Source: Hyperoodon ampullatus (Eukaryota > Chordata > Mammalia > Artiodactyla > Ziphiidae). From it: 64,000 bases of DNA. Under the pieces are notes generated by a model. The model had not been told where the DNA came from and made no database searches. It saw only the letters and a list, made by a program, of their open reading frames with translations. This document shows positions 24,239-35,944 of the stretch, piece by piece (the stretch's first letter is position 1; each line of letters begins with the position of its first letter). The stretch lies in the NCBI GenBank assembly GCA_949752795.1, contig OX457071.1:30860800-30924799 (forward strand), given 5' to 3'. The position numbers and the translations under genes are program-made.

Positions 24239-26109
24239 TAAAAAGAAACAGACAATGCTATACACTCTTAAACTTTAAAAAAACATAAAATAAAATAAAG
24301 TATGTATATGAATTGCATGAGGTAATTTCATGTTGCTAAATATTGACATTATGGTACCATATTATGTACTTCCATTTTCTCCAGCATCTCGCCGCATTGA
24401 AAACAACAGCCTCGAGCTATAGGTTAACATTTCCTAGGTGCAGGGAAATTTTGTCAAAGTGTGGTTCACTGAGTTTCAGAGATCGACATCTGTGTCATTT
24501 TTCGACATATCTGGTTCCTGCCTGGAGCTCTCGTGAGCAGGGAATTGGTTAGACAGACATATACAACACAGATGTGCCTGTTCTGTCTTGCCTCGCTCTG
24601 GTAGTGGTTATTTTCTGAAAAACACAAGGGGAAACTACAAAATAAAGATACAGCCAGCGTTTATTAGTATCGTTATAATTATATTTATTTTTCTTAGATT
24701 AATGAGGTCAATAAAATTCTGAGCACTAGCCAATAGCTAATAATCATTACAACATTACAGCTTTAGAATTATCCTAGCTTATGTAGCAGATGTTCCAAAA
24801 TGCCTTCTTTAGAATTGGAAAATAAATTCCATAAAATGTGTGTTTGGTTACAGAGAATAGCTTCAAAGTAAGATCTGACATTTTCCAGTTTTTGTGTCAG
24901 TTTCTCTTCAGAGTCTCCTATACTATTTTTCTCTGTTTTTGTTTCAGTAGTTCTCTTACTATTTTATGAAGTTCAGTAGAGAGTAAAATATCTTGTATGC
25001 TTTCCAAGATTGATCGGTATCATGATACGTGATAGCAAGTAAATATTAAATATTTTCCAGTATATTCTCGAAGTCTTGGTTGTCATGGAACATGACCCAT
25101 TTCTCATCTAGCAAATGGGCACTAACTGGTGAGCTCTTGCTTCCTGGCATCGTTGTGCCCATTGGTATGATCTACAGTAATCAAGGTACTATATACCTCC
25201 AATTTATTACCTCATTATTTACCTTGCAAGTAGGACAACTTATTAACAGGCCTCTTTATTTCCTTCCTTGGCCAGTTGTGATCATTTTTTATGTGAATCG
25301 CCACAATAAGCCCCTCACACTTAAAAAGTAGGCCCTTTTTCAGCTGTAACTTAAACTACTTTTACATGTAGAATTTTGCATGATCTGATATAAGTGGAAA
25401 GTTACAACTTTTTCAGTTCATAAGTCTAAATAAGCCACTGAATGGTTTATAGTGATCTTTCAGTGTCGTGCTCTGTATTTTTAATGATGGTAAAGACTGA
25501 GACTAGAGTTATGCTTAATCAGCAGGAGTAAGCTGTCACACTCAGACTCTACTTGTTAACACTACTTATTCCATACCTCATTCCAGAGACCATATAAGGA
25601 ATACTGGCCATGTTATTACTTTTCAGCCAGTGGGTGGCTTATTTAGAGGGGCTTTGCATATTTGTAAGGTACAGGGTGCAGTGGTCATCTCTTATCTGGG
25701 CATGTTAGAATGCACTCAAAGAAGAGCTTGGAACTGTACCTTATTTAAGCATGTATATATAGATATAAATACATGAGACGTATGCATGTATATATATTCA
25801 TATTATAAAATGATACCACCTAGAAACTGCTGTATTTAATACTTTGTAAACTAAATGAAATTAGTTGACTCATTATATAAACCTCTTGAATTTTTTTCCC
25901 TATGTTGTACCATTTAAATAGGGGAAAATGTCTTCATATTTATGAATGATTGACTGAATACGATAAGTATAAAAACCATTTATTTTCTTTCTTGCTTTCT
26001 TATTCTTTTACCAAAACTAAATAAATTTGAACTACCAGATTAAAATTTTAAAAAAAATATTTAATTCTTATTTATTTAAACTTTTGCCTTACCCAGGAAT
26101 TACCCAATG
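24239..26109. other. Intron with a CpG-retaining patch
   Basis: Mostly AT-rich intron. The block at about 24370-24550 holds several CpGs (CTCGCCGC, CCTCGAGC, GATCGAC, TTTCGAC, CTCGTG) and is not a recognised repeat. Confidence 0.5.
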
Positions 26110-26900
26110 TATTCCTTTCCGTTCACTTACTCATTTGATTAATGCACATTTATGATTCAGCCACAAGTTCAATGCACAGACAATGCCCACAAGAAGTGCA
26201 TAGTCAAGTGGATGAAGGAGACAACTATAGTGAGACGAGTGCTGTAATACAGATAAGTGTAGACTTACAGTGATATATCATAAAGGAGCACGAAGCTGGG
26301 GGATTGGAAGGGGGTGGTTGTGACTTCAGGAGAAGGGTGTTTCTCAGAGGAAAGTGTTACTTATATTATCCACATAAATGAGGAAGGAAAGGCAATTAAA
26401 AAAAAAAGATGCAACGTCCTAGAAATATGAAAGAGCATACTGCGTCCTGGTAGATAGGGAGATTATACAAGGAGATAGGTTGGTATGGTTCAAGTGAAGG
26501 GTGTTTATCAGAAATGGAAATGGGGTTCCAGGGGTATCCATGGATCTGGTCATCACAGCCCTGGTATATCCAACTAAAGAGTTTGTATTTACCAAACACT
26601 ATAGGGAGAGAGACTTGTAAGTAGATGGGAGTAACATGGTAATATTCAAATTTGTGGATGAAGGACTGAATATAGTGACAGTAAAGGAAAGGATAAAAGT
26701 TAGGAGGCTATTTTGGGAAGCCAGGTAAGAATTCCCAAAGGCCATTGCAGAGGCAGTATGAATTGGACATCTGATGGACAGAACTCATTGCCCAGATGGA
26801 TGTCAAGGAGGAAGGAAAAACTAAATCTAGGCTAGTTCCCAGGTTCCTGTTTTGGCAATGTTGACAAAGTTCTTCAGTGGAAGAATATATGAATTAAAAG
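26110..26900 (-). mobile_element. L2 LINE relic
   Basis: The order of blocks matches inverted L2. It runs from a TTCACTTACTCATTT start through GACAATGCCCACAAGAAGTG, AGGAGGCTATTTTGGGAAGC and ATGGATGTCAAGGAGGAAGG to TTCCCAGGTTCCTGTTTTGG. It is strongly diverged, so the limits are approximate. Confidence 0.6.
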
Positions 26901-27149
26901 ATTGTAGTGAGAATTTTACCAAGAAAACAAGGCAAAGTAAAAAAAAAAAATTGACAAAAATATAAAAGAAAAGTTAAGGGCATGAATTGAAGTATTCCAA
27001 CATTTATCTAAAACGACTTCCATAAAATAGGAATAGATAGAATACGATATTCAGAAAAGCACTATTCAGAGGAAGATCTGAGAACTTTGGAGAATTAAGG
27101 GATGACGTGAATCCTAGACTATAGACAAGTCAGTAAAAATAAATCCACA

Positions 27150-27700
27150 TCTAGACACATAGGGAAACTGTCAAGCATGAGTCATAAAGAAAATCTCAAA
27201 AGCTTTTCTACAAAGGAATTAAAGAATGACAGAGGGTGTCAACAACAACAAATGCTGGAAAGCAATGCCCGTAGTCTCTTCAAAGCACGGAGTGAGGGAT
27301 CCTAGAATTCTCTTCTCAACAAAAGTCAATTCAACTGACAGTAAAATGAAAAAAATTTTCAAACATATATTGACTAAGTTTACCACCCACACAAATATGC
27401 TGAAAGAACTAAAGGATATGGTTTTGAAAGAAGAAAAAAACCTGAAAGGGAAGGTGAACTTAGAACTGGTTTTAAAAATACAGATAAATATCTGCATGAA
27501 GAGATAAATTTTAATTAACTCCTAACAGTGAAACATGAACCAGAATTTGGACTATGATGAAAAAGAACTTGGGGAAGGTGGGAATGTTCACTGGGCAGAG
27601 TCCTTCTTGTGTTTGGGAGAAGATATACATGGAATGACTTTAGACTAGCAGAATTTTAAATGAAGAGACTATAAATAAATCTCAAATGTAATGTGAAATT
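27150..27700 (+). pseudogene. Old L1/HAL1 ORF1-derived fragment
   Basis: A plus-strand open stretch (27226-27507) reads PRILFSTKVNSTDSKMKKIF and later MLKELKDMVLKEEKNLKGKV. This resembles the C-terminal part of ancient L1 or HAL1 ORF1, where the order is a peptide like RILYS, then FTDK-type and LKELL-type blocks. It is degenerate and ends in the AT-rich DNA into which the young L1 inserted. The boundaries are approximate. Confidence 0.5.
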
Positions 27701-27999
27701 GTAGAATATGATATTGTATATGGTTTTTATAGAGCAAAACTGCATTGGTGGTTGTTCATTGATATATACAGAGTTAAAGCATTAAAACTTATATACACTA
27801 GGACACTATGGAAGAGGGAAATGAAATAGGGGAAAAATGCAAAGAGTCAACTCTTTCTGTGATATTTTACTTTTTTTAATGATCTGAAAGAAATACTGTG
27901 AATGTTGAGATTTTTTAATCTTTTGGGAGAATAAATAGGTGATTATCATATATGTGTGTGGAATTTCTTAAATAAAAATGGCATCAAAGAAAAGCCGTA

Positions 28000-28013
28000 A
28001 ATAATTTAACTCA
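28000..28013. repeat. 5' target-site duplication of the full-length L1
   Basis: AATAATTTAACTCA abuts the first base of the L1 and is repeated exactly at 34619-34632 after the A-rich tail. Confidence 0.93.
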
Positions 28014-29488
28014 GAAGATGGCGGAAGAGTAAGACGCGGAGATCACCTTCCTCCTCACGGATACACCAGAAATACAGCTACACGTGGAACAACTCCTACA
28101 GAACACATACTGAACGCTGGCAGAAGACCCCAGACCTCCCAAAAGGCAAGAAACTCCCCACATACCTGGGTAGGGCAAAGCGGAGAGATTCCCGCACAGA
28201 GGATCGGTGCCGAGCGGCACTCACCAGCCCGAGAGGCTTGTCTGCTCGCCCGCCGGGGCGGGCGGCGCTGGAAGCTGAGGCTCGGGCTTCGGTCAGAGCG
28301 CAGGGAGAGGACTGGGGCTGGCGGCGAGAACTCAGCCTGAAGGGGGCTAATGTGCCACAGCTAGCCGGGAGGGAGTCCGGGAAAACTCTGGAGCTGCCGA
28401 AGAGGCAAGAGACTTTTTCTGCCCGCTTGGTTTCCTGGTGCGCGAGGAGAGGGGATTAAGAGCGCTGCTTAAAGGGGCTCCACAGACGGGCGCGAGTCGC
28501 GACTGAAAGCGCGGAGCCCAGTGACGGGCGTGGGACGCCGGGGCTGCTGCTGCCGCCGCCAAGAAGCCCGTGTGCGAGCGCAGGTCACTGTCCACACCGC
28601 CCTTCCGGGAGCCTGAGCAGCCCGCCACTGCCGGGGTCCCGGGATCCAGGGGCGGCTTCCCTGGGAGAACGCACGGCGCGCCTCGGGCTGGTGCAACGTC
28701 ACGCCGACCTCTGCCGCTGCAGGCTCGCCCCGCACTCCGTGCCCCTCCCTCCCGCCCGGCCTGAGTGAGCCAGAGTTCCCGAAGAGGCTGCTCCTTTAAC
28801 CCTTTCCTGTCTGAGCGAAGAACAGACGCCCTCCGGCGACCTACACGCAGAGGCGGGGCCAAATCCAAAGCTGAGACCCGGGAGCTGTGAGAACAAAGAA
28901 GAGAAAGGGAAACCTCTCCCAGCAGCCTCAGAAGCAGCGGATTAAAGCTCCACAATCAACTTGATGTACCCTGCATCTGTGGAATACATGAATAGACAAC
29001 AAATCATCCCAAATTGAGGAGCCAGGAGTCAGTACTGTGCCTCTGAGGTGGGAGAGCCAACTTCAGGACACTGGTCCACAAGAGACCTCCCAGCTCCACA
29101 TAATATCAAACGGCGAAAATCTTCCAGAGATCTCCATCTCAACACCAGCACCCAGCTTCACTCAACGACCAGCAAGCTACAGTGCTGGACACCCTATGCC
29201 AAACAACTAGCAAGACAGGAACACAACGCCACCCATTAGCAGAGAGGTGGCCTAAAATCATAAAAAGTCTGCAGACACCCCAAAACACACCACCAGACGT
29301 GGACCTGCCCACCAGAAAGACAAGATCCAGCCTCATCCACCAGAACACAGGCACTAGTCCCCTCGACCAGGAAACCTACACAACTCACTAAACCAACCTT
29401 AGCCACTGGGGACAGACACCAAAAACAACAGGAACTACGAACCTGCAGCCGGCAAAAAGGAGACCCCAAACACAGTAACATAAGCAAA
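28014..29488 (+). promoter_or_regulatory. L1 5'UTR with internal promoter
   Basis: This 1475-bp leader precedes L1 ORF1. The first bases include AAGATGGCGG (28015-28024), matching the YY1 site that sets the start of L1 transcripts in other mammals. The part at about 28190-28870 is very rich in G+C and CpG, unlike the AT-rich intron around it, as expected of an L1 internal promoter. From about 28950 it becomes A-rich like the coding part. The open frames inside it are not recognised proteins; the longest is antisense (28347-28955). Confidence 0.85.
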
Positions 29489-30382
29489 ATGAGAAGACAG
29501 AAAAACACACAGCAGGAGAAGGAGCAAGATAAAAACCCACCAGACCTAACAAATGAAGAGGTAATAGGCAGTCTATCTGAAAAAGAATTCAGAATAATGA
29601 TAGTAAAGATGATCCAAAATCTTGGAAATAGAATAGACAAAATGCAAGAAACAGTTAACAAGGACCTAGTAGAACTAAAGATGAATCAAGCATCGATTAA
29701 AAACACAATAAATGAAATGAAAAATACTCTAGATGGGATCAATAGCAGAATAACTGAGGCAGAAGAACGGATAAGTGAGGTGGAAGATAAAATAGTGGAA
29801 ATAACTAATGCAGAGCAAAATAAAGAGAAAAGAATGAAAAGAACAGAGGACAATATCAGAGACCTCTGGGACAACATTAAACGCACCAACATTCGAATTA
29901 TAGGGGTTCCAGAAGAAGAAGAGAAAAAGAAAGGGACTGAGAAAATATTTGAAGAGATTATAGTTGAAAACTTCCCTAATATGGGAAAGGAAATAGTTAA
30001 TCAAGACCAAGAAGCACAGAGAGTCCCATACAGAATAAATCCAAGGAGAAATACGCCAAGACACATATTAATCAAACTGTCAAAAATTAAACACAAAGAA
30101 ATCATATTAAAAGCAGCAAGGCAAAAACAACAAATAACACACAAGGGAATCCCCATCAGGATAACAGCTGATCTCTCAGCAGAAACTCTACAAGCCAGAA
30201 GGGAGTGGCAGGACATAATTAAAGTGATGAAGGAGAGAAACCTGCAACCAAGATTACTCTACCCAGCAAGGATCTCATTCAGATTTGATGGAGAAATTAA
30301 AACGTTTACAGACAAGCAAAAGCTGAGAGAGTTCAGCACCACCAAACCAGCTTTACAACAAATGCTAAAGGAACTTCTCTAG
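29489..30382 (+). CDS. L1 ORF1 protein (RNA-binding chaperone), intact
   Basis: This 297-codon frame encodes ORF1p, the trimeric single-strand nucleic-acid-binding chaperone that coats L1 RNA in the cytoplasm. The N-terminal part is polar and charged. A coiled coil with regular Ile/Leu/Met spacing covers roughly residues 38-125. The RRM-like domain starts near [11 protein letters not shown] and includes [10 protein letters not shown]. The C-terminal domain contains [11 protein letters not shown] and YPARISFRF and ends [12 protein letters not shown]. The protein stops shortly after this block, so it lacks the longer tail of human ORF1p (338 residues, from memory). There is no internal stop or frameshift. 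It lies 58 nt upstream of ORF2, the usual bicistronic L1 arrangement. The start ATG is preceded by the A-rich end of the 5'UTR. Confidence 0.94.
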   Translation: MRRQKNTQQEKEQDKNPPDLTNEEVIGSLSEKEFRIMIVKMIQNLGNRIDKMQETVNKDLVELKMNQASIKNTINEMKNTLDGINSRITEAEERISEVEDKIVEITNAEQNKEKRMKRTEDNIRDLWDNIKRTNIRIIGVPEEEEKKKGTEKIFEEIIVENFPNMGKEIVNQDQEAQRVPYRINPRRNTPRHILIKLSKIKHKEIILKAARQKQQITHKGIPIRITADLSAETLQARREWQDIIKVMKERNLQPRLLYPARISFRFDGEIKTFTDKQKLREFSTTKPALQQMLKELL

Positions 30383-30440
30383 GCAAGAAACACAACAGAA
30401 GGAAAAGACCTACAATAACGAACCCAAAACAATTAAGAAA

Positions 30441-33400
30441 ATGGGAATAGGAACATACATATCGATAATTACCTTAAATGTAAATGGACTAAACGCTCCC
30501 ACCAAAAGACACAGATTGGCTGAATGGATACAAAAACAAGACCCATATATATGCTGTCTACAAGAGACCCACTTCAGACCTAGAGACACATACAGACTGA
30601 AAGTAAGGGGATGGAAAAAGATATTCCATGCAAATGGAAACCAAAAGAAAGCTGGAGTAGCAATTCTCATATCAGACAAAATAGACTTTAAAATAAAGAC
30701 TACTAGAAGAGACAAAGAAGGACACTACATAATGATCAAGGGATCGATCCAAGAAGAAGATATAACAATTGTAAATATTTATGCACCCAACATAGGAGCA
30801 CCTCAATACATAAGGCAAACACTAACAGCCATAAAAGGAGAAATCGACAGTAACACAATCATAGTAGGGGACTTTAACACCCCACTTTCACCAATGGACA
30901 GATCATCCAAAATGAAAATAAATAAGGAAACACAAGCTTTAAATGATACATTAAACAAGATGGACTTAATTGATATTTATAGGACATTCCATCCAAAAAC
31001 AACAGAATACACATTTTTCTCAAGTGCTCATGGAACATTCTCCAGGATAGATCATATCTTGGGTCACAAATCAAGCCTTGGTAAATTTAAGAAAATTGAA
31101 ATTGTATCAAGTATCTTTTCCGACCACAATGCTATGAGACTAGATATCAATTACAGGAAAAGAGCTATAAAAAATACAAACACATGGAGGCTAAACAATA
31201 CATTACTTAATAACGAAGTGATCACTGAAGAAATCAAAGAGGAAATAAAAAAATACCTAGAAACAAATGACAATGGAGACACGACGACCCAAAACCTATG
31301 GGATGCAGCAAAAGCAGTTCTAAGAGGGAAGTTTATAGCAATACAATCCCACCTTAAGAAACAGGAAATATCTCGACTAAACAACCTAACCTTGCACCTA
31401 AAGCAATTAGAGAAAGAAGAACAAAAACATCCCAAAGTTAGCAGAAGGAAAGAAATCATAAAAATCAGATCAGAAATAAATGAAAAAGAAATGAAAGAAA
31501 CAATAGCAAAGATCAATAAAACTAAAAGCTGGTTCTTTGAGAAGATAAACAAAATTGATAAACCATTAGCCAGACTCATCAAGAAAAAAAGGGAGAAGAC
31601 TCAAATCAATAGAATTAGAAATGAAAAAGGAGAAGTAACAACTGACACTGCAGAAATACAAAAGATCGTGAGAGATTACTATAAGCAACTCTATGCCAAT
31701 AAAATGGACAACCTGGAAGAAATGGACAAATTCTTAGAAATGCACAACCTGCCAAGACTGAATCAGGAAGAAATAGAACATATGAACAGACCAATCACAA
31801 GCACTGAAATTGAAACTGTGATAAAAAATCTTCCAACAAACAAAAGCCCAGGACCAGATGGCTTCACAGGCGAATTCTATCAAGCATTTAGAGAAGAGCT
31901 AACGCCTATCCTTCTCAAACTCTTCCAAAATATAGCAGAGGGAGGAACACTCCCAAACTCATTCTACGAGGCCACCATCACCTTGATACCAAAACCAGAC
32001 AAGGATGTCACAAAGAAAGAAAACTACAGGCCAATATCACTGATGAACATAGATGCAAAAATCCTCAACAAAATACTAGCAAACAGAATCCAACAGCACA
32101 TTAAAAGGATCATACACCATGATCAAGTGGGGTTTATCCCAGGAATGCAAGGATTCTTCAATATACGCAAATCAATCAACGTGATACACCATATTAACAA
32201 ATTGAAGGAGAAAAACCATATGATCATCTCAATAGATGCAGAGAAAGCTTTCGACAAAATTCAACACCCATTCATGATAAAAACCCTGCAGAAAGTAGGC
32301 ATAGAGGGAACTTTCCTCAACATAATAAAGGCCATATATGACAAACCCACAGCCAGCATCGTCCTCAATGGTGAAAAACTGAAACCATTTCCACTAAGAT
32401 CAGGAACAAGACAAGGTTGCCCACTCTCACCACTCTTATTCAACATAGTTTTGGAAGTTTTAGCCACAGCAATCAGAGAAGAAAAGCAAATAAAAGGAAT
32501 CCAAATTGGAAAAGAAGAAGTAAAGCTGTCACTGTTTGCAGATGACATGATACTATACATAGAGAATCCTAAAGATGCTACCAGAAAACTACTAGAGCTA
32601 ATCAATGAATTTGGTAAAGTTGCAGGATACAAAATTAATGCACAGAAATCTCTGGCATTCCTATATACTAATGATGAAAAATCTGAAAGTGAAATCAAGG
32701 AAACACTCCCATTTACCATTGCAACAAAAAGAATAAAATATCTAGGAATAAACCTACCTAAGGAGACAAAAGACCTGTATGCAGAAAATTATAAGACACT
32801 GATGAAAGAAATTAAAGATGATACAAACAGATGGAGAGATATACCATGCTCCTGGATTGGAAGAATCAATATTGTGAAAATGACTCTACTACCCAAAGCA
32901 ATCTACAGATTCAATGCAATCCCTATCAAAATACCACTGGCATTTTTCACAGAACTAGAACAAAAAATTTCACAATTTGTATGGAAACACAAAAGACCCC
33001 GAATAGCCAAAGCAATCTTGAGAACGAAAAATGGAGCTGGAGGAATCAGGCTCCCTGACTTCAGACTATACTACAAAGCTGCAGTAATCAAGACAGTATG
33101 GTACTGGCACAGAAACAGAAAGATAGATCAATGGAACAGGATAGAAAGCCCAGAGATAAACCCACGGACATATGGTCACCTTATCTTTGATAAAGGAGGC
33201 AGGAATGTACAGTGGAGAAAGGACAGTCTCTTCAATAAGTGGTGTTGGGAAAACTGGAGAGGGACATGTAAAAGTATGAGATTCGATCACTCCCTAACAC
33301 CATACACAAAAATAAGCTCAAAATGGATTAAAGACCTAAATGTAAGGCCAGACACTATCAAACTCTTAGAGGACAACATAGGCAGAACACTCTATGACAT

Positions 33401-34259
33401 AAATCACAGCAAGATCCTTTTTGACCCACCTCCTAGAGAAATGGAAATAAAGACAAAAATAAACACATGGGACCTAATGAAACTTAAAAGCTTTTGCACA
33501 GCAAAGGAAACCATAAACAAGACCAAAAGACAACCCTCAGAATGGGAGAAAATATTTGCAAATGAAGCAACTGACAAAGGATTAATCTCCAAAATTTATA
33601 AGCAGCTCATGCAGCTCAATAACAAAAAAACAAACAACCCAATCCAAAAATGGGCAGAAGACCTAAATAGACATTTCTCCACAGAAGATATACAGACTGC
33701 CAACAAACACATGAAAGGATGCTCAACATCTTTACTAATTAGAGAAATGCAAATCAAAACTACAATGAGATATCATCTCACACCAGTCAGAATGGCCATC
33801 ATCAAAAAATCTAGAAACAATAAATGCTGGAGAGGGTGTGGAAAAAAGGGAACACTCTTGCACTGCTGGTGGGAATGTGAATTGGTACAGCCACTATGGA
33901 GAACGGTATGGAGGTTCCTTAAAAAACTACAAATAGAACTACCATATGACCCTGCAATCCCACTACTGGGCATATACCCTGAGAAAACCATAATTCAAAA
34001 AGAGACATGTACCAAAATGTTCATAGCAGCCCTATTTACAATAGCCCGGAGATGGAAACAACCTAAGTGTCCATCATCGGATGAATGGGTAAAGAAGATG
34101 TGGCACATACATACAATGGAATATTACTCAGCCATAAAAAGAAATGAAATTGAACTATTTGTAATGAGGTGGATGGACCTAGAGTCTGTCATACAGAGTG
34201 AAGTAAGTCAGAAAGAGAAAGACAAATACTGTATGCTGACACATATATATGGAATTTAA
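30441..34259 (+). CDS. L1 ORF2 protein (endonuclease and reverse transcriptase), intact
   Basis: This 1272-codon frame encodes ORF2p, which nicks target DNA and reverse-transcribes L1 RNA at the nick. The APE-type endonuclease is complete: N13 in TLNVNGLN, E42 in LQETH, Y114 in VNIYAP, D144 and N146 in [10 protein letters not shown]204 in SRIDHI, and D228-H229 in SDHN. Each is one position earlier than the human residue numbering I recall. The reverse transcriptase carries [11 protein letters not shown] (about 470), [12 protein letters not shown] (about 655-667) and the catalytic FADD at 699-702. The C-terminal Cys motif has Cys at 1129, 1133, 1142 and 1146. Length is close to human ORF2p (1275). 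No stop, frameshift or missing catalytic residue is visible. Older L1 relics in this window show frame breaks by contrast. Confidence 0.96.
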   Translation: MGIGTYISIITLNVNGLNAPTKRHRLAEWIQKQDPYICCLQETHFRPRDTYRLKVRGWKKIFHANGNQKKAGVAILISDKIDFKIKTTRRDKEGHYIMIKGSIQEEDITIVNIYAPNIGAPQYIRQTLTAIKGEIDSNTIIVGDFNTPLSPMDRSSKMKINKETQALNDTLNKMDLIDIYRTFHPKTTEYTFFSSAHGTFSRIDHILGHKSSLGKFKKIEIVSSIFSDHNAMRLDINYRKRAIKNTNTWRLNNTLLNNEVITEEIKEEIKKYLETNDNGDTTTQNLWDAAKAVLRGKFIAIQSHLKKQEISRLNNLTLHLKQLEKEEQKHPKVSRRKEIIKIRSEINEKEMKETIAKINKTKSWFFEKINKIDKPLARLIKKKREKTQINRIRNEKGEVTTDTAEIQKIVRDYYKQLYANKMDNLEEMDKFLEMHNLPRLNQEEIEHMNRPITSTEIETVIKNLPTNKSPGPDGFTGEFYQAFREELTPILLKLFQNIAEGGTLPNSFYEATITLIPKPDKDVTKKENYRPISLMNIDAKILNKILANRIQQHIKRIIHHDQVGFIPGMQGFFNIRKSINVIHHINKLKEKNHMIISIDAEKAFDKIQHPFMIKTLQKVGIEGTFLNIIKAIYDKPTASIVLNGEKLKPFPLRSGTRQGCPLSPLLFNIVLEVLATAIREEKQIKGIQIGKEEVKLSLFADDMILYIENPKDATRKLLELINEFGKVAGYKINAQKSLAFLYTNDEKSESEIKETLPFTIATKRIKYLGINLPKETKDLYAENYKTLMKEIKDDTNRWRDIPCSWIGRINIVKMTLLPKAIYRFNAIPIKIPLAFFTELEQKISQFVWKHKRPRIAKAILRTKNGAGGIRLPDFRLYYKAAVIKTVWYWHRNRKIDQWNRIESPEINPRTYGHLIFDKGGRNVQWRKDSLFNKWCWENWRGTCKSMRFDHSLTPYTKISSKWIKDLNVRPDTIKLLEDNIGRTLYDINHSKILFDPPPREMEIKTKINTWDLMKLKSFCTAKETINKTKRQPSEWEKIFANEATDKGLISKIYKQLMQLNNKKTNNPIQKWAEDLNRHFSTEDIQTANKHMKGCSTSLLIREMQIKTTMRYHLTPVRMAIIKKSRNNKCWRGCGKKGTLLHCWWECELVQPLWRTVWRFLKKLQIELPYDPAIPLLGIYPEKTIIQKETCTKMFIAALFTIARRWKQPKCPSSDEWVKKMWHIHTMEYYSAIKRNEIELFVMRWMDLESVIQSEVSQKEKDKYCMLTHIYGI

Positions 34260-34618
34260 GAAAAAAAAAGGTCATGAAGAACATAGGGGTAAGACAGGAA
34301 TAAAGACACAGACCTACTAGAGAATGGACTTGAGGATATGGGGAGGGGGAAGGGTAAGCTGTGACAAAGTGAAAGAGCGGCATGGACATATATACACTAC
34401 CAAACGTAAGGTAGATAGCTAGTGGGAAGCAGCCGCATAGCACAGGGAGATCAGCTCGGTGCTTTGTGACCGCCTGGAGGGGTGGGATAGGGAGGGTGGG
34501 AGGGAGACGCAAAAGGGAGGGGATATGGGAACATATGTATACATATAACTGATTAAATTTGTGATAAAGCAAAAAATAAAAAAAATAAAAAAAAAAATAT
34601 CTTAAAAAAAAAAAAAAT
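34260..34618 (+). other. L1 3'UTR and A-rich tail
   Basis: The 3'UTR follows the ORF2 stop and contains the purine-rich, G-rich run typical of L1 3'UTRs (GATATGGGGAGGGGGAAGGG and GGAGGGTGGGAGGGAGACGC). It ends with GATAAAGCAAAAAATAAA and an A-rich tail with T interruptions. Compared with the neighbouring inverted copy, its last part diverges after CATATAACTGATT, so the two belong to different L1 subfamilies or have different ends. Confidence 0.85.
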
Positions 34619-34632
34619 AATAATTTAACTCA
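34619..34632. repeat. 3' target-site duplication of the full-length L1
   Basis: Exact copy of 28000-28013. The first two A residues cannot be separated from the A-rich tail. Confidence 0.93.
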
Positions 34633-34728
34633 ATTTTATAAGTAAGTGTATGAGAGAGCAACTGTTGGGTCATATGTGAGATGGCTCTTCCTATTTTATC
34701 TTCCTTTTTAAAAAAAATTTTGTTTTTT

Positions 34729-35944
34729 TTTTAACATCTTTATTGGAGTGTAATTGCTTTACAATGGTGTGTTAGTTTCTGCTGTATAACAAAGCGAATC
34801 AGCTATACGTATACATATATCCCCATATACCCTCCCTCTTGTGTCTCCCTCCCACCCTCCCTATCCCACCCCTCTAGGTGGTCACAAAGCACTGAGCTGA
34901 TCTCCCTGTGCTATGCGGCTGCTTCCCACTAGCTATCTATTTTACATTTGGTAGTGTATATATGTCCATGCCACTCTCTTACTTTGTCCCAGTTTACCCT
35001 TCCCCCTCCCCGTGTCCTCAAGTCCATTCTCTACCTCTGCATCTTTATCCTTTATTCCTTTATTCATCCGAACCATTTTTTTTTTAGATTCCATATATAT
35101 GTGTTAGCATACGGTGTTTGTTTTTCTCTTTCTGAATTACTTCAGTCTGTATGACAGACTATTTGTCATGAGGTCCGTCCACCTCACTACAAATAACTCA
35201 GTTTTGTTTCTTTTTATGGCCAATATTCCATTGTCTGTATGTGCCACATCTTCTTTATCCATTCATCTGTCGATGGACACTTAGGTTGCTTCCATGTCCT
35301 GGCTATTGTAAATAGAGCTGCAATGAACATTGGGGTGCATGTGTCTTTTTGAATTATGGTTTTCTTTCGGTATATACCCAGTAGTGGGATTGCTGGGTCG
35401 TATGGTAGTTCTATTTTTAGTTTTTTAAGGAACATCCATACTGTTCTCCATAGTGGCTGTATCAATTTACATTCCCACCAACAGTGCAAGAGGGTTCCCT
35501 TTTCTCCACACCCTCTCCAGCATTTATTGTTTGTAGATTTTTTGATAGTGGCCATTCTGACCAGTGTGAGGTGATACCTCATTGTGGTTTTGATTTGCAT
35601 TTCTCTAATATTGATCATCCTTTTATGTGTTTGTTGACAATCTGTATATCTTCTTTGGAGAAATGTCTGTTTAGGTCTTCAGCCCATTTTTGGATTGGGT
35701 TGTTTCTTTTTTTGATATTGAGCTGCATGAGCGGCTTGTAAATTTTGGAGATTAATCCTTTGTCAGTTGCTTCATTTGCAAATATTTTCTCCCATTCTGA
35801 GGGTTGTCTTTTCGTCTTGTTTATGGTTTCCTTTGCTGTGCAAAAGCTTTTAAGTTTCATTACGGCCCATTTGTTTATTTTTGTTTTTATTTCTATTTCT
35901 CTAGGAGGTGGGTCAAAAAGGATCTTGCTGTGATTTTTATGTCA
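34729..35944 (-). pseudogene. 5'-truncated LINE-1, inverted relative to the full-length copy
   Basis: Read on the minus strand this is the last 1.2 kb of an L1: the end of ORF2, the 3'UTR and an A tail (poly-T on the plus strand at about 34720-34731). The minus-strand frame 35615-35860 gives [20 protein letters not shown] and continues in another frame at 35214-35618 with the Cys-rich motif ([18 protein letters not shown]). ORF2 is therefore broken by a frameshift/stop near 35615 and truncated at about 35944. It is clearly older than the copy at 28014-34618. No convincing target-site duplication was seen. Confidence 0.93.

Larger units (their letters stand above)
28014..34618 (+). mobile_element. 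Full-length LINE-1 retrotransposon with both ORFs open
   Basis: A 6.6-kb L1 element lies in sense orientation in the KLF12 intron between the two exons. It begins at a YY1-type AAGATGGCGG and has a CpG-rich 5'UTR, an open ORF1 (29489-30382), a 58-nt spacer, an open ORF2 (30441-34259), a G-rich 3'UTR and an A-rich tail (about 34571-34617, interrupted once by TATCTT). It is flanked by perfect 14-bp direct repeats, AATAATTTAACTCA, at 28000-28013 and 34619-34632. The top strand reads T/AAAT at the 5' boundary, a usable L1 endonuclease target. Full length, open frames and an undecayed duplication indicate a young insertion. Whether it can still move cannot be judged from sequence alone. Confidence 0.96.

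Noticed and set aside
28238..28764. Short plus-strand and minus-strand frames in the L1 5'UTR
   Set aside because: Frames of this size are expected in GC-rich DNA; only the 202-codon antisense one is reported as a candidate.
30410..33991. Antisense frames of 60-152 codons across L1 ORF2
   Set aside because: They are shadows of the A-rich ORF2 coding strand and show no domain.
34640..34728. Target-site duplication for the inverted truncated L1
   Set aside because: The only shared flank I found was AGATGG, too short and not adjacent to the poly-T start.
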